A stretch of 9,754 nucleotides of DNA from Candidatus Nitrosopumilus sp. (GTDB lineage Archaea; Thermoproteota; Nitrososphaeria; Nitrososphaerales; Nitrosopumilaceae): assembly GCA_029863665.1 (NCBI GenBank), contig JAOTUX010000024.1:1-9754 (forward strand), given 5' to 3'. Below are positions 1 to 5,850 of this stretch, piece by piece; position 1 is the first letter of the stretch, and each line of letters begins with the position of its first letter. The notes beneath the pieces were generated by a model, which was not told where the DNA came from, did no database searches, and worked only from the letters and a program-made list of their open reading frames with translations. The position numbers and the translations under genes are program-made.

Positions 1-1
1 G

Positions 2-124
2 GGAGAAAAAGAGTCAACACTGTCTAAATTTTTGAAAAGTAATTCTAAAGATGAGGTTGCTATTGAGATCACCCCACAAAAAATACTTCATTATGACTAT
101 TCTAAAAGAATGAAGGGTGCATGA
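2..124 (+). CDS. C-terminal end of an unidentified protein (truncated by the window edge)
   Basis: A frame open from base 2 runs 40 codons to a TGA at 122-124. The peptide is charged and polar (for example KFLKSNSKDEVAIEITPQK) and ends in SKRMKGA. I do not recognise a family. The next gene begins 4 nt after the stop, so the two are probably co-transcribed. Only the C-terminus is visible and the start lies outside the window. Confidence 0.55.
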   Translation, partial: GEKESTLSKFLKSNSKDEVAIEITPQKILHYDYSKRMKGA

Positions 125-128
125 TGAC

Positions 129-266
129 ATGATAAAGGATCAAGGCTGCCCTACCTGCGGTTCTAAAAACTTTGGAAATCTGGAGATGAAGAAAAATCCT
201 GATGGAACAGCATCATGGAAAAAGCAGTGCTACAACTGTAAAAAGTTCTGGTACTCTGAATCTTGA
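129..266 (+). CDS. Small zinc-ribbon protein, 45 aa
   Basis: ATG at 129 opens a 45-codon frame ending in TGA at 264-266. The protein has two CxxC knuckles, CPTC at residues 7-10 and CYNC at 34-37, separated by a basic, aromatic stretch, and ends in KKFWYSES. This is the layout of a single four-cysteine zinc ribbon with almost nothing else. The start lies 4 nt after the upstream stop, with GGTG at about 115-118 as a possible ribosome site. Two ATGs at 121 and 124 are in another frame and stop immediately. Tiny zinc ribbons are common in ammonia-oxidising archaea; the role of this one (nucleic-acid or protein binding) is not shown by the sequence. Confidence 0.75.
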   Translation: MIKDQGCPTCGSKNFGNLEMKKNPDGTASWKKQCYNCKKFWYSES

Positions 267-288
267 AATAAATTATTTTAGATTTTAC

Positions 289-322
289 TTGGCACTATGC
301 AAAAAATCAATCGTGGTTAAAA
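289..322 (+). promoter_or_regulatory. Promoter of the TFB gene: TTGGCACTA box plus TATA-like box
   Basis: TTGGCACTA at 289-297 is followed 19 nt later by a TATA-like TTAAAA at 317-322, which lies 25 nt before the ATG at 348. That spacing predicts a leaderless or nearly leaderless transcript. The nine-base box recurs at the same position before several other genes in the window, so it is probably an upstream activator element and not part of the core promoter. Confidence 0.6.
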
Positions 323-347
323 TTCAATGAATGTTAATTAACATCAT

Positions 348-1247
348 ATGGTTGTAAATCGTTTGGATAAAACATGTATGCACTTCTTCAGGGTTACCGA
401 TGCAATGACTGCGGAGATAGCATGTGGCAATTGCGGAGTCGTACTACTTGAAAAAGCAATTGATCTTGGACGTGAAAATATAGGCCAGACAATGGATGAG
501 TATAATAGTAATTCAAGAACAGGACAAAAAACTTCACTAAAGATGGCTGATAGAGGGCTATCTACAATGATTCAGGCACAAAACAGAGACTCCGCTGGGA
601 GAACACTTTCAGATGAGAACAGGAGGTCGTTTTATCGTCTGAGAATGTGGGATAGAAACAGTAAGGCTGCTCTTGGCAAACAGTCTTTTGTAAAGGCATT
701 CACCTTTCTTGATGGACTTCGTTCCAAGCTTGGATTGCCTGAGCATGTTGTGGAAAAATCAGCATACCTGTTTAGAAAAGTGGAGCAAAGGAAACTGCTG
801 CGCGGACGTTCGAGTCTGCCTGTGATGTGTGCGGTAGTTTACATGGCCTGCCGCATTGCAGATACTCCCAGAACGCTAACCGACATTGCAGATGCTGCGG
901 GGATGAAAAAGAAGGTCATTCAGCGTTTCTATCGACTCTTGTTTGCAAATCTGGATGATGTCAACTCCATATCTTACAGTCCCAGTGAGTTTGTATCACG
1001 TATCTCAAGTGAGGCCAGGCTTTCTGAAAAGACAATGCGCGATGCAAGAAAGATTTTGGAATTTAGTGACAAAAGAGGGATAACATCTGGAAAGCATCCG
1101 ATGTCCATGGCTGCTGCTGCAGTGTTTTTGGCATTACAGGATAATCATGAAAACGTTTCACAGACAAAAATTGCCCAAATTTCCGGAATAAGTGCCGTAA
1201 CAATTCGTAACAGGGTAAAAGAATTAGAGACAGCCCAAAGAAAATAA
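348..1247 (+). CDS. tfb: Transcription initiation factor B (TFB/TFIIB) paralog
   Basis: TFB recruits archaeal RNA polymerase to the TBP-TATA complex. All family parts are present in 299 aa, the usual length: an N-terminal zinc ribbon (10-30), the B-reader/linker with RTGQKTSL (57-64), DRGLST (68-73) and a YRLRMWDR segment (96-103), then two cyclin folds (about 115-200 and 210-295). The second ends in a helix-turn-helix, residues about 270-293. The ribbon is unusual: the second knuckle is CGNC (26-29), but the first is C10-M-H12 with no second cysteine, so the fourth ligand would be H12 or is missing. A TAA directly upstream in frame fixes the start at ATG 348. Nitrososphaerota carry many TFB paralogs, which are thought to select promoter subsets. 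The gene carries the shared TTGGCACTA box, so autoregulation is possible (inference). Confidence 0.95.
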   Translation: MVVNRLDKTCMHFFRVTDAMTAEIACGNCGVVLLEKAIDLGRENIGQTMDEYNSNSRTGQKTSLKMADRGLSTMIQAQNRDSAGRTLSDENRRSFYRLRMWDRNSKAALGKQSFVKAFTFLDGLRSKLGLPEHVVEKSAYLFRKVEQRKLLRGRSSLPVMCAVVYMACRIADTPRTLTDIADAAGMKKKVIQRFYRLLFANLDDVNSISYSPSEFVSRISSEARLSEKTMRDARKILEFSDKRGITSGKHPMSMAAAAVFLALQDNHENVSQTKIAQISGISAVTIRNRVKELETAQRK

Positions 1248-1249
1248 TA

Positions 1250-1285
1250 TTGGCACTAGAAAATTCTAATTTCAAATCATTTATT
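1250..1285 (+). promoter_or_regulatory. Promoter of the glycosylase gene: TTGGCACTA box plus TATA-like box
   Basis: TTGGCACTA at 1250-1258 begins 2 nt after the tfb stop codon. A TATA-like TTTATT lies at 1280-1285, 23 nt before ATG 1309. The box ends 50 nt before the start codon, exactly as for tfb. Confidence 0.55.
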
Positions 1286-1308
1286 GACATGTTGAATATT
1301 TCGTTTAG

Positions 1309-1638
1309 ATGAGAATTTGGGACATCTCTCCAGACATATTATGCCGAAATCACCTACTGGGAGAGCATCGTGAGCTGCATGCAATGTGGGCAGTGATAAC
1401 CGAAAAGAAGAAAGGGTATTCTATGCATCCTGAAACAATTCGATGGAAGGGAAAACTAAGGGCAATGTATCTCAGACATGACGAATTGGTAAAAGAGATG
1501 AATCATAGGGGATATGACCACAAAAGTCCACTTGACAAAAGAAAGGCAACCGGAAAACCTGCTCAAGATGTCTTCATAGATACTCCAACGGAACAGATCA
1601 GAATTCTAAAAAACAAAAATTGTGATTGTAAGTTATAA
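1309..1638 (+). CDS. Pyrimidine-dimer DNA glycosylase, T4 endonuclease V-like
   Basis: The 109-residue protein resembles the Pyr_excise family, which removes UV-induced cyclobutane pyrimidine dimers by glycosylase/AP-lyase chemistry. The N-terminus aligns by eye with T4 endonuclease V: R2, H15, E19, R21 and E22 match its R3, H16, E20, R22 and catalytic E23. A second family-like stretch follows (KGYSMHPETIRWKGKL, about 34-50), then RHDELVKEM and RGYDHK. T4 endonuclease V uses the amine of Thr2, exposed after Met removal. Here the Thr is absent and Met1 takes its aligned place; because residue 2 is Arg, Met should not be cleaved, so its own amine could be the nucleophile (inference). The protein is shorter than the phage enzyme (about 138 aa), lacks its aromatic C-terminal tail and ends in NCDCKL. 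It has its own promoter. The family assignment is by pattern only. Confidence 0.75.
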   Translation: MRIWDISPDILCRNHLLGEHRELHAMWAVITEKKKGYSMHPETIRWKGKLRAMYLRHDELVKEMNHRGYDHKSPLDKRKATGKPAQDVFIDTPTEQIRILKNKNCDCKL

Positions 1639-1666
1639 TGATTTCTTTGCCATTTGGTTTTAAAAG

Positions 1667-1701
1667 TTGGCACTATTCTAAAATTTTTCCCTAGATTATA
1701 T
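1667..1701 (+). promoter_or_regulatory. Promoter of the small membrane protein gene: TTGGCACTA box plus TATA box
   Basis: TTGGCACTA at 1667-1675 is followed by an A/T tract and TTATAT at 1696-1701. The intervening DNA closely resembles that of the minus-strand promoter at 3330-3362: both contain TAAAATTTTT, then CC, then GATTATAT. ATG 1732 lies 30 nt past the TATA box, so a leader of a few nucleotides is expected. Confidence 0.6.
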
Positions 1702-1731
1702 GCTATGAAAACTAAATACTAGTGAAGAAAA

Positions 1732-2085
1732 ATGCAACAAACAAAAAATAAAAAAACACCACAGCTAAAATTTTTTATAATTATAGCTGCTGCGGTTTCT
1801 GTGGCACTAGTTTTCACAATAACTCCTTGGAACATAGTTCCAACTCTAGTGGCTGAGGATGTCACAGTAATCCAAGTAACTGATTATGGTTGTGTGGGTG
1901 AATCAAGTATGGGACGTTCAGTCGTTGTTTCAGGCTGTGATGCAGGTATCGGAGACATTGTTTCTGCAACATTTTACATTCCAGCAGGAGAAATTAACGG
2001 ATACTTGGAAGAACTTGAAAGTAGGCAAAATCCGATGGTAGATGCATGGGATAGAAACGTCAGTGGTACAGGGTTCTCACCATAA
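1732..2085 (+). CDS. Small membrane-anchored protein of unknown function
   Basis: The 117-residue protein starts with a lysine-rich tip (1-13), then one hydrophobic segment (about 13-31) that can serve as a signal anchor, leaving an outside domain of about 85 residues. That domain has two cysteines, C54 and C69, around GESSMGRSVVVSGC, which could form a disulfide, and a C-terminal part with FYIPAGEINGYLEELE. I do not recognise a family. ATG 1732 is fixed by the promoter just upstream. A strong T-rich tract follows the stop, so it is probably monocistronic. Confidence 0.75.
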   Translation: MQQTKNKKTPQLKFFIIIAAAVSVALVFTITPWNIVPTLVAEDVTVIQVTDYGCVGESSMGRSVVVSGCDAGIGDIVSATFYIPAGEINGYLEELESRQNPMVDAWDRNVSGTGFSP

Positions 2086-2125
2086 TTTTTTTAAATTTTT
2101 TAATTTTACTTCTTTTTATTTTAAA
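2083..2125 (+). terminator. T-rich terminator tract after the 1732-2085 gene
   Basis: Directly after the stop codon come runs of 7, 6, 4 and 5 thymines (TAATTTTTTTAAATTTTTTAATTTTAC and onwards). Oligo-T tracts without a strong hairpin are the usual archaeal termination signal. Confidence 0.6.
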
Positions 2126-2207
2126 TAATATTAATTCAAACCATCATATTACATCTTAAAAAAAATATTTATACCATTTTCCTTTTTCATAAAAATTAAA
2201 TTAAAAA

Positions 2208-2242
2208 TTAGCACTATGCTAAAAAACTTCATTCATTCAAAT
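2208..2242 (+). promoter_or_regulatory. Remnant promoter with TTAGCACTA box before a broken zinc-finger gene
   Basis: TTAGCACTA at 2208-2216 differs from the shared box at one base. A weak TATA-like TTCAAAT sits at 2236-2242, 19 nt beyond it, and a possible GTG start at 2268 lies 25 nt further. The geometry equals that of the intact promoters, although the gene behind it is broken. Confidence 0.45.
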
Positions 2243-2267
2243 GTTATGAATCACATATTCAATCAAG

Positions 2268-2463
2268 GTGGAAAATAACGGGTAGAACATGTAGAGGAAT
2301 TTGTGTAATGCACAAGGCAAAATCTGTTCCAAATAGAATCAGGTATGAAATTGGCCAAAAATGATGTACGTCTTGCGGGATTTTTCTCTCAATTAATGAT
2401 GCAAGGTGTATTTGCTGTAAGGCAGTTTTAAGAACAAAGCCTAGAAGCAAGAAAACCAGTTGA
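2268..2463 (+). pseudogene. Broken small zinc-finger protein gene (TCRGIC...RTKPR type)
   Basis: From 2284 one frame reads RTCRGICVMHKAKS, then RYEIGQK, a TGA at 2362-2364, then CTSCGIFL, CICCKAVLRTKPRSK and a TGA at 2461. This is the layout of a small thaumarchaeal zinc-finger family that I know as RTCRGIC..HKA, RYxxGQKRC..C, CPCC..RLRTKPR. The internal TGA stands where an arginine codon (AGA or CGA) is expected. No ATG precedes RTCRGIC in this frame. GTG at 2268, at the right distance from the promoter box, reads four codons and would join this frame if one base near 2281-2283 were removed. Two lesions, a frameshift and a nonsense codon, therefore seem present. All candidate zinc ligands are still intact, so the decay is recent or part of the gene is still used. 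A sequencing error cannot be excluded. Confidence 0.65.
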
Positions 2464-2969
2464 TTTTGTATCTGAAAGATCTGTGCAGGGCTGGATTTTA
2501 TTGATCAAATACTTGGAAGTTTGGACCCTTTTTTCAGATTAATTTGAAATGCTTGTTTATTGTTAAATCAAAAACTGTTTTCTAAATTTTCTCTTAGGTT
2601 TTCTTATTTGTGTTGTTTTGAATTAACATTGCATGCAAAAAACTTTATTCTATTTTTCTTTTATACTGAATTTTGACTTGGATTTGGTTATTGGAAAATT
2701 GCATCCAGCAGATCCTGCAAATTCTAATCTTTCAACGTCTGTAGAATTCCTATTTTAACAAGAACAACTAATGAGTCTGAAGTATTATAATTACAAAGAA
2801 GAAATATCAAAAAGTAATTTCAGAGATAAAAAAGAATTATCCTTCGTTATAAAAATAATAATCATTCATTTCATTAAACATTAACTCTAGGTTTTCAAAA
2901 AATATCAAAATTGGGTTAAAAAATCAATTGGTTTGACAAATATCATTACTAGCATGAGATGATACCTTG
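2464..2969. other. AT-rich stretch of about 500 bases without a convincing gene
   Basis: Only short open frames occur. One at 2633-2758 (+) reads a hydrophobic start followed by IGKLHPADPANSNLSTSVEF and could be the remnant of an exported protein. Another at 2771-2884 (+) is a low-complexity 37-residue frame. Neither has a shared promoter box or a good ribosome site. T-rich runs on the minus strand at about 2886-2925 probably terminate the gene at 2970-3305. I see no RNA gene or mobile element here. Confidence 0.5.
2886..2925 (-). terminator. T-rich terminator for the minus-strand gene at 2970-3305
   Basis: Read on the minus strand, the DNA beyond the TGA stop contains GATTTTTTAACCCAATTTTG followed by another T6 run, two oligo-T tracts within 40 nt. 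This fits archaeal poly-T termination. Confidence 0.4.
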
Positions 2970-3305
2970 TCACTCTGAACTACTAAAGTATACCTCCAGA
3001 GTGTCAAACTCGTCTTGGCGGTCTGCAACATAATGCAGCACGTCCTGAGAATCAATCTCAATCCATTCTGAGACGCCTTTGAAATAAACGGTATCCTCAA
3101 CGTATGCATCACCAGGACCTGACAGCCTGATCAATACCTTGTCTTCAGTGGGAATGAGAAACGGGAGTTTGATTAGCTTGTCTATCCAATGTCCCTGAAT
3201 GTTTATTGTATGTTCCTTGCCGTTGAGTTCTGCCTTTCCCTTAAAATATGACTCTGCGATATCCAGTTTGTTTATTTTTATCTCCAACATGGATTGGTAT
3301 TTCAT
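2970..3305 (-). CDS. Small soluble protein of unknown function, 111 aa
   Basis: The frame begins at ATG 3305 and stops at TGA 2970-2972. The sequence is acidic with alternating hydrophobic residues (for example MLEIKINKLDIAESYFKGKA), suggesting a beta-rich single domain. It has no signal peptide, membrane segment, cysteine or recognisable motif. An internal Met6 is an alternative start, but the TATA box 24 nt upstream of 3305 favours the first ATG and a leaderless message. It is transcribed divergently from the SDR gene. I do not recognise a family. Confidence 0.75.
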   Translation of the reverse strand: MKYQSMLEIKINKLDIAESYFKGKAELNGKEHTINIQGHWIDKLIKLPFLIPTEDKVLIRLSGPGDAYVEDTVYFKGVSEWIEIDSQDVLHYVADRQDEFDTLEVYFSSSE

Positions 3306-3329
3306 GATCTAGTTTGTCGTCTGCCACTA

Positions 3330-3362
3330 ATATAATCAGGAAAAAATTTTACCTAGTGCCAA
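3330..3362 (-). promoter_or_regulatory. Minus-strand promoter: TTGGCACTA box plus TTATAT
   Basis: On the minus strand TTGGCACTA (3362-3354) is followed 18 nt later by TTATAT (3335-3330), which lies 24 nt before ATG 3305. The DNA between box and TATA is nearly the same as in the promoter at 1667-1701, although the genes are unrelated. Confidence 0.65.
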
Positions 3363-3418
3363 CATTGTTGAAAAGGAAAAGGAGTTTTTATGCAATCGTC
3401 TTGAAATAAAAAATAGAA

Positions 3419-3511
3419 ATGAGCAAGCTGATTTACAAGCGAAAAATAAATCATGATTCATTTGACAGGGAAACAGTTCTAATGGGTGTCAAAGAAACAT
3501 CGTCATCCTAA
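3419..3511 (+). CDS. Possible 30-residue peptide gene
   Basis: ATG 3419 opens 30 codons ending in TAA 3509-3511; the peptide begins MSKLIYKRKINHDSFDRETV. A TATA-like TTTTTAT lies about 28-34 nt upstream. Base composition is less AT-rich than in nearby intergenic DNA. There is no family match, cysteine pattern or operon partner, so this is a candidate only. Confidence 0.25.
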   Translation: MSKLIYKRKINHDSFDRETVLMGVKETSSS

Positions 3512-3538
3512 ATTTTTGATGTATCATCTCTGAAAAAG

Positions 3539-3572
3539 TTGGCATCATTTTTGATTTTTTGAAACGTTAAAT
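3539..3572 (+). promoter_or_regulatory. SDR gene promoter: variant box TTGGCATCA plus TATA-like box
   Basis: TTGGCATCA at 3539-3547 matches the shared box at 7 of 9 bases. TTAAAT at 3567-3572 follows after 19 nt, and ATG 3595 follows 22 nt later. The geometry is that of the TTGGCACTA promoters, so this is probably a weaker or diverged member. Confidence 0.45.
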
Positions 3573-3594
3573 CTGTTGTTTTTAGAATGTAACC

Positions 3595-4497
3595 ATGAAG
3601 TCAGTCCTGGTTACCGGCGCAACAGGCTTTATCGGTTCCAGACTTGTGTCTGCATTAGTCGAAAAAAAATATTCCGTGTCCACCCTTGTGAGGGATGGAA
3701 AGCATACAGAAATAAAAACAGATGAGATTATCGGAGATCTGACTGATTCTAGTTTGAATTTTGAAGGAAAGGATTTTGACTGCGTCTTTCATTTGGCATC
3801 TCACACGCCACTGGAAAAAAATTCCAAAGTTTTGGAAAACGTCAACCTGAATGGGACAAAAAATCTTTTTGAAGCGATTAATGGAAAAACAAAGTCAATC
3901 ATATACGTCTCAGGCTTGGGAGTATTTGGTGATCCTGGCGAGAAAATAATTGATGAATCTAGCCCGCGCAATCCAAATACCAAGTTTGTCAAAATCAGAC
4001 TAGATGCCGAAAAATATCTTGGGAAAAAATGCCAGGACAACGGGATTGATTTTTCTGTAGTTTATTTTGGAGATGTCTACGGTTCAAAAGGATGGTTTTA
4101 TGATATTTTGGTCAAAAGACTGCAAAAAAAATCCTTCAGGTTACCCGGTGGAGGAAAATATTTCAAAGGATTTGTCCACGTGGATGATGCAGTCGGAAGC
4201 ATGATTGCAATTATGGAAAAACAGACATTTGGGGAATCATTCATTGTGGCTGATTCCACTCCTGCACTTTTCAGAGACTTTGTGAACTTTACTGCTGATG
4301 AATTGGGAGTGAAGCATCCGGGAAACGTTCCTGCCTTTCTGGCAAAGGCAGTTTTAGAATCAGATCTGGTTAAGCTTCTTACCACATCAATGAAGGTATC
4401 CAACAAGAAGATTTCAAAAATATACTCTTTCAAATATCCTAGCTACAAAGAAGGAATTCCAAAAATAATTTCTGAGTTAAAAGAGAAACACCCCTAG
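3595..4497 (+). CDS. Extended SDR protein, NAD-dependent epimerase/dehydratase-like
   Basis: The 300-residue protein has the extended short-chain dehydrogenase layout. The N-terminus holds the Rossmann dinucleotide motif GATGFIG (8-14). D48 in GDLTD, HLAS (66-69), YVSGLGVFG (104-112, with the usual Ser at 106) and VDDA (196-199) all fit NAD(P)-dependent epimerases and sugar or sterol dehydratases. The active-site YxxxK, expected before LDAEKYL, reads F131-V-K-I-R135: both the catalytic Tyr and Lys are replaced. Catalysis by the normal mechanism is therefore doubtful, and the protein may bind nucleotide in a structural or regulatory role (inference). The substrate is not evident. The TAG stop lies inside the flipped TAGTGCCAA box that precedes the next gene. 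Confidence 0.85.
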   Translation: MKSVLVTGATGFIGSRLVSALVEKKYSVSTLVRDGKHTEIKTDEIIGDLTDSSLNFEGKDFDCVFHLASHTPLEKNSKVLENVNLNGTKNLFEAINGKTKSIIYVSGLGVFGDPGEKIIDESSPRNPNTKFVKIRLDAEKYLGKKCQDNGIDFSVVYFGDVYGSKGWFYDILVKRLQKKSFRLPGGGKYFKGFVHVDDAVGSMIAIMEKQTFGESFIVADSTPALFRDFVNFTADELGVKHPGNVPAFLAKAVLESDLVKLLTTSMKVSNKKISKIYSFKYPSYKEGIPKIISELKEKHP

Positions 4498-4532
4498 TGC
4501 CAAAATAGTCATTATGCCGGATATTCTAATAT
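4495..4532 (+). promoter_or_regulatory. Promoter of the 4555 gene, with the shared box in reverse orientation
   Basis: TAGTGCCAA at 4495-4503 is the exact reverse complement of the shared box. It ends 51 nt before ATG 4555, with TAATAT at 4527-4532 as the likely TATA element, 22 nt before the start. Position is as in the other promoters but orientation is reversed, and the box overlaps the SDR stop codon. Confidence 0.45.
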
Positions 4533-4554
4533 CTTAATAAAATCAAAACAAATC

Positions 4555-4842
4555 ATGACTGACATAATATGGGGAAACGGCTCCAAAGTATTGTCTGCGA
4601 ATTCTTTTCTCCTTGATGTAACTCATAGAAAGGATGGAAACAAGCAGGATTATTCAGACTCTGAAAAGATAACCATGACATCAGCTGATCTCCCAGGATT
4701 GCCTCAAAATCAAAGCGATTGGGATGAGGAATCGTTGAAAACTTGCGTGATTGATGCATTTTTAAAATGTGAAGTGAGTCAAAGAGATGAAACTGGAGTT
4801 ATCTTGGCAAAGGTGTCCCACTCAGGGGCTGGTGGATACTAG
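4555..4842 (+). CDS. Unknown 95-residue protein paired with an oxygenase-like gene
   Basis: This hydrophilic protein begins MTDIIWGNGSKVL, has an acidic centre rich in Ser, Asp and Gln, two cysteines (C64, C72) and a small-residue C-terminus, KVSHSGAGGY. There is no signal peptide or membrane segment. Its TAG stop shares a base with the GTG start of the oxygenase-like gene, so the two are translationally coupled and probably act together. It could be a partner subunit or the peptide substrate of that enzyme; a gly-rich tail next to a modifying enzyme is seen in some modified-peptide systems, but no sequence motif proves this. I do not recognise a family. Confidence 0.75.
   Translation: MTDIIWGNGSKVLSANSFLLDVTHRKDGNKQDYSDSEKITMTSADLPGLPQNQSDWDEESLKTCVIDAFLKCEVSQRDETGVILAKVSHSGAGGY
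4831..4834 (+). promoter_or_regulatory. Ribosome binding site GGTG supporting the GTG start at 4842
   Basis: GGTG lies 7 nt before GTG 4842, inside the end of the upstream gene. It favours this start over the in-frame GTG at 4857 and the ATG at 4923, which lack a comparable site. Confidence 0.5.
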
Positions 4843-5618
4843 TGTGGGGGCCATTAGTGGTAAACCGATTACAACTCAATAAAATCGGTTTGCAATCCAT
4901 TTTGTCAGACAAAATTCCTGCAATGATAATTCGTAATTTTTACGATGAGAAAAGTTGTCAAATCATAGCAGATAGAATAGAAAATTACAGTCAGAGTAAT
5001 TTCCAGAATGGAAAACTAAGACACATAGGACCATTTCTGATGTCCCACACAACTGAAAAGAAAAAATACTTTGAAGAAGCAAAAGAGGCTCAAAGAGAAT
5101 TTGAGAAAATCTTTCATGGAATAAAAAACCCAATAATGCGCATCTATGAATCTATTAGTGATAAATTCCCAGACCATTCCATGTCTCTTGCCAGGGAATT
5201 CAAAAATGATTATTCCCCGGCTATAATTCGAATACATGAAAAAGGAAAATCCATCCCCGTCCACAAGGACAATGTGAGATATGAGGGAAAGGAATATGCA
5301 TTATCAGAAATAGACCGCCAGTTATCATGCATACTTCATCTCCAAGAATCAGAAGGTGGCGGGGATTTGGTCATGTACAACAGACAGTGGAGAAAAGAGG
5401 ATGAGAGATTTCGAAATATTGACTTTGGCTATTCGTCAAGGTTAACAGAATCAAGTGAATTCTGTAAAATGTCTAATTTTAATGCAGGAGATCTGGTCAT
5501 CATGAACCCGAACTATTATCACAAAGTAACAGAAATAACAGGCAATACTCCAAGAATTACTCTTGGCATGTTTTTGGGATTCTATAGGAAAGATTGTAAA
5601 ATTGTTGCATGGGCATGA
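4842..5618 (+). CDS. 2-oxoglutarate/Fe(II)-dependent oxygenase-like protein
   Basis: In the 258-residue product, H141 and D143 (SIPVHKD) and H227 (NPNYYHKV) form the HxD...H iron-binding facial triad. R238 in TPRITLGMF, 11 residues after the last His, suits the 2-oxoglutarate carboxylate. GGGDLVMYN (172-180) and FNAGDLVIM (213-221) match core jelly-roll strands of this superfamily. The N-terminal 130 residues include the start of the domain (IPAMIIRNFYDEKSC) and a charged helical part. Members hydroxylate or desaturate amino acids, peptides or small metabolites; the substrate here is unknown. The start is GTG 4842, overlapping the preceding stop (TAGTG). The coupled 95-residue protein is the obvious candidate partner or substrate (inference). 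Confidence 0.75.
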   Translation: MWGPLVVNRLQLNKIGLQSILSDKIPAMIIRNFYDEKSCQIIADRIENYSQSNFQNGKLRHIGPFLMSHTTEKKKYFEEAKEAQREFEKIFHGIKNPIMRIYESISDKFPDHSMSLAREFKNDYSPAIIRIHEKGKSIPVHKDNVRYEGKEYALSEIDRQLSCILHLQESEGGGDLVMYNRQWRKEDERFRNIDFGYSSRLTESSEFCKMSNFNAGDLVIMNPNYYHKVTEITGNTPRITLGMFLGFYRKDCKIVAWA

Positions 5619-5634
5619 TTTGAGATAATTTTTT

Positions 5635-5733
5635 CTAAGATGAAATTTCTGATGAGCATTCATCTGAGCATACTGGCTTCTCAAAGACATCCTCATACTC
5701 CCTACCGCAATGAACACACTCCCTGAAACTCAT
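5635..5733 (-). CDS. Tiny zinc-finger protein, 32 aa
   Basis: On the minus strand ATG 5733 opens a 32-codon frame ending in TAG at 5637-5635. The product begins MSFRECVHCGREYED and has four cysteines, C6, C9, C22 and C26 (CxxC-x12-CxxxC), enough for one zinc site. TTATAT lies 22 nt upstream of the ATG, predicting a leaderless message. It is convergent with the oxygenase-like gene, 16 nt away. Its size hides it from ordinary gene callers. The cysteine spacing resembles small zinc-beta-ribbon or FCS-like fingers; function unknown. Confidence 0.65.
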   Translation of the reverse strand: MSFRECVHCGREYEDVFEKPVCSDECSSEISS

Positions 5734-5850
5734 GATTCCATTACGTGCCCAAGCGATATAAGCACGGTATGTACTAGGAATCACTTACCACTAGTTGGAA
5801 ATATTTTTTCAGAGAGAGTCATGGAAATCAATTCGGATCATATTTTATTT

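Noticed and set aside
1802..1809. TGGCACTA inside the membrane protein gene
   Set aside because: It is in the codons for Val-Ala-Leu of the hydrophobic helix, lacks the leading T and has no start codon at the usual distance; a chance match.
2771..2884. 37-codon open frame starting MSLKYYNYKEE
   Set aside because: Low-complexity Lys/Ile-rich translation of AT-rich DNA, with no ribosome site, promoter box or recognisable motif.
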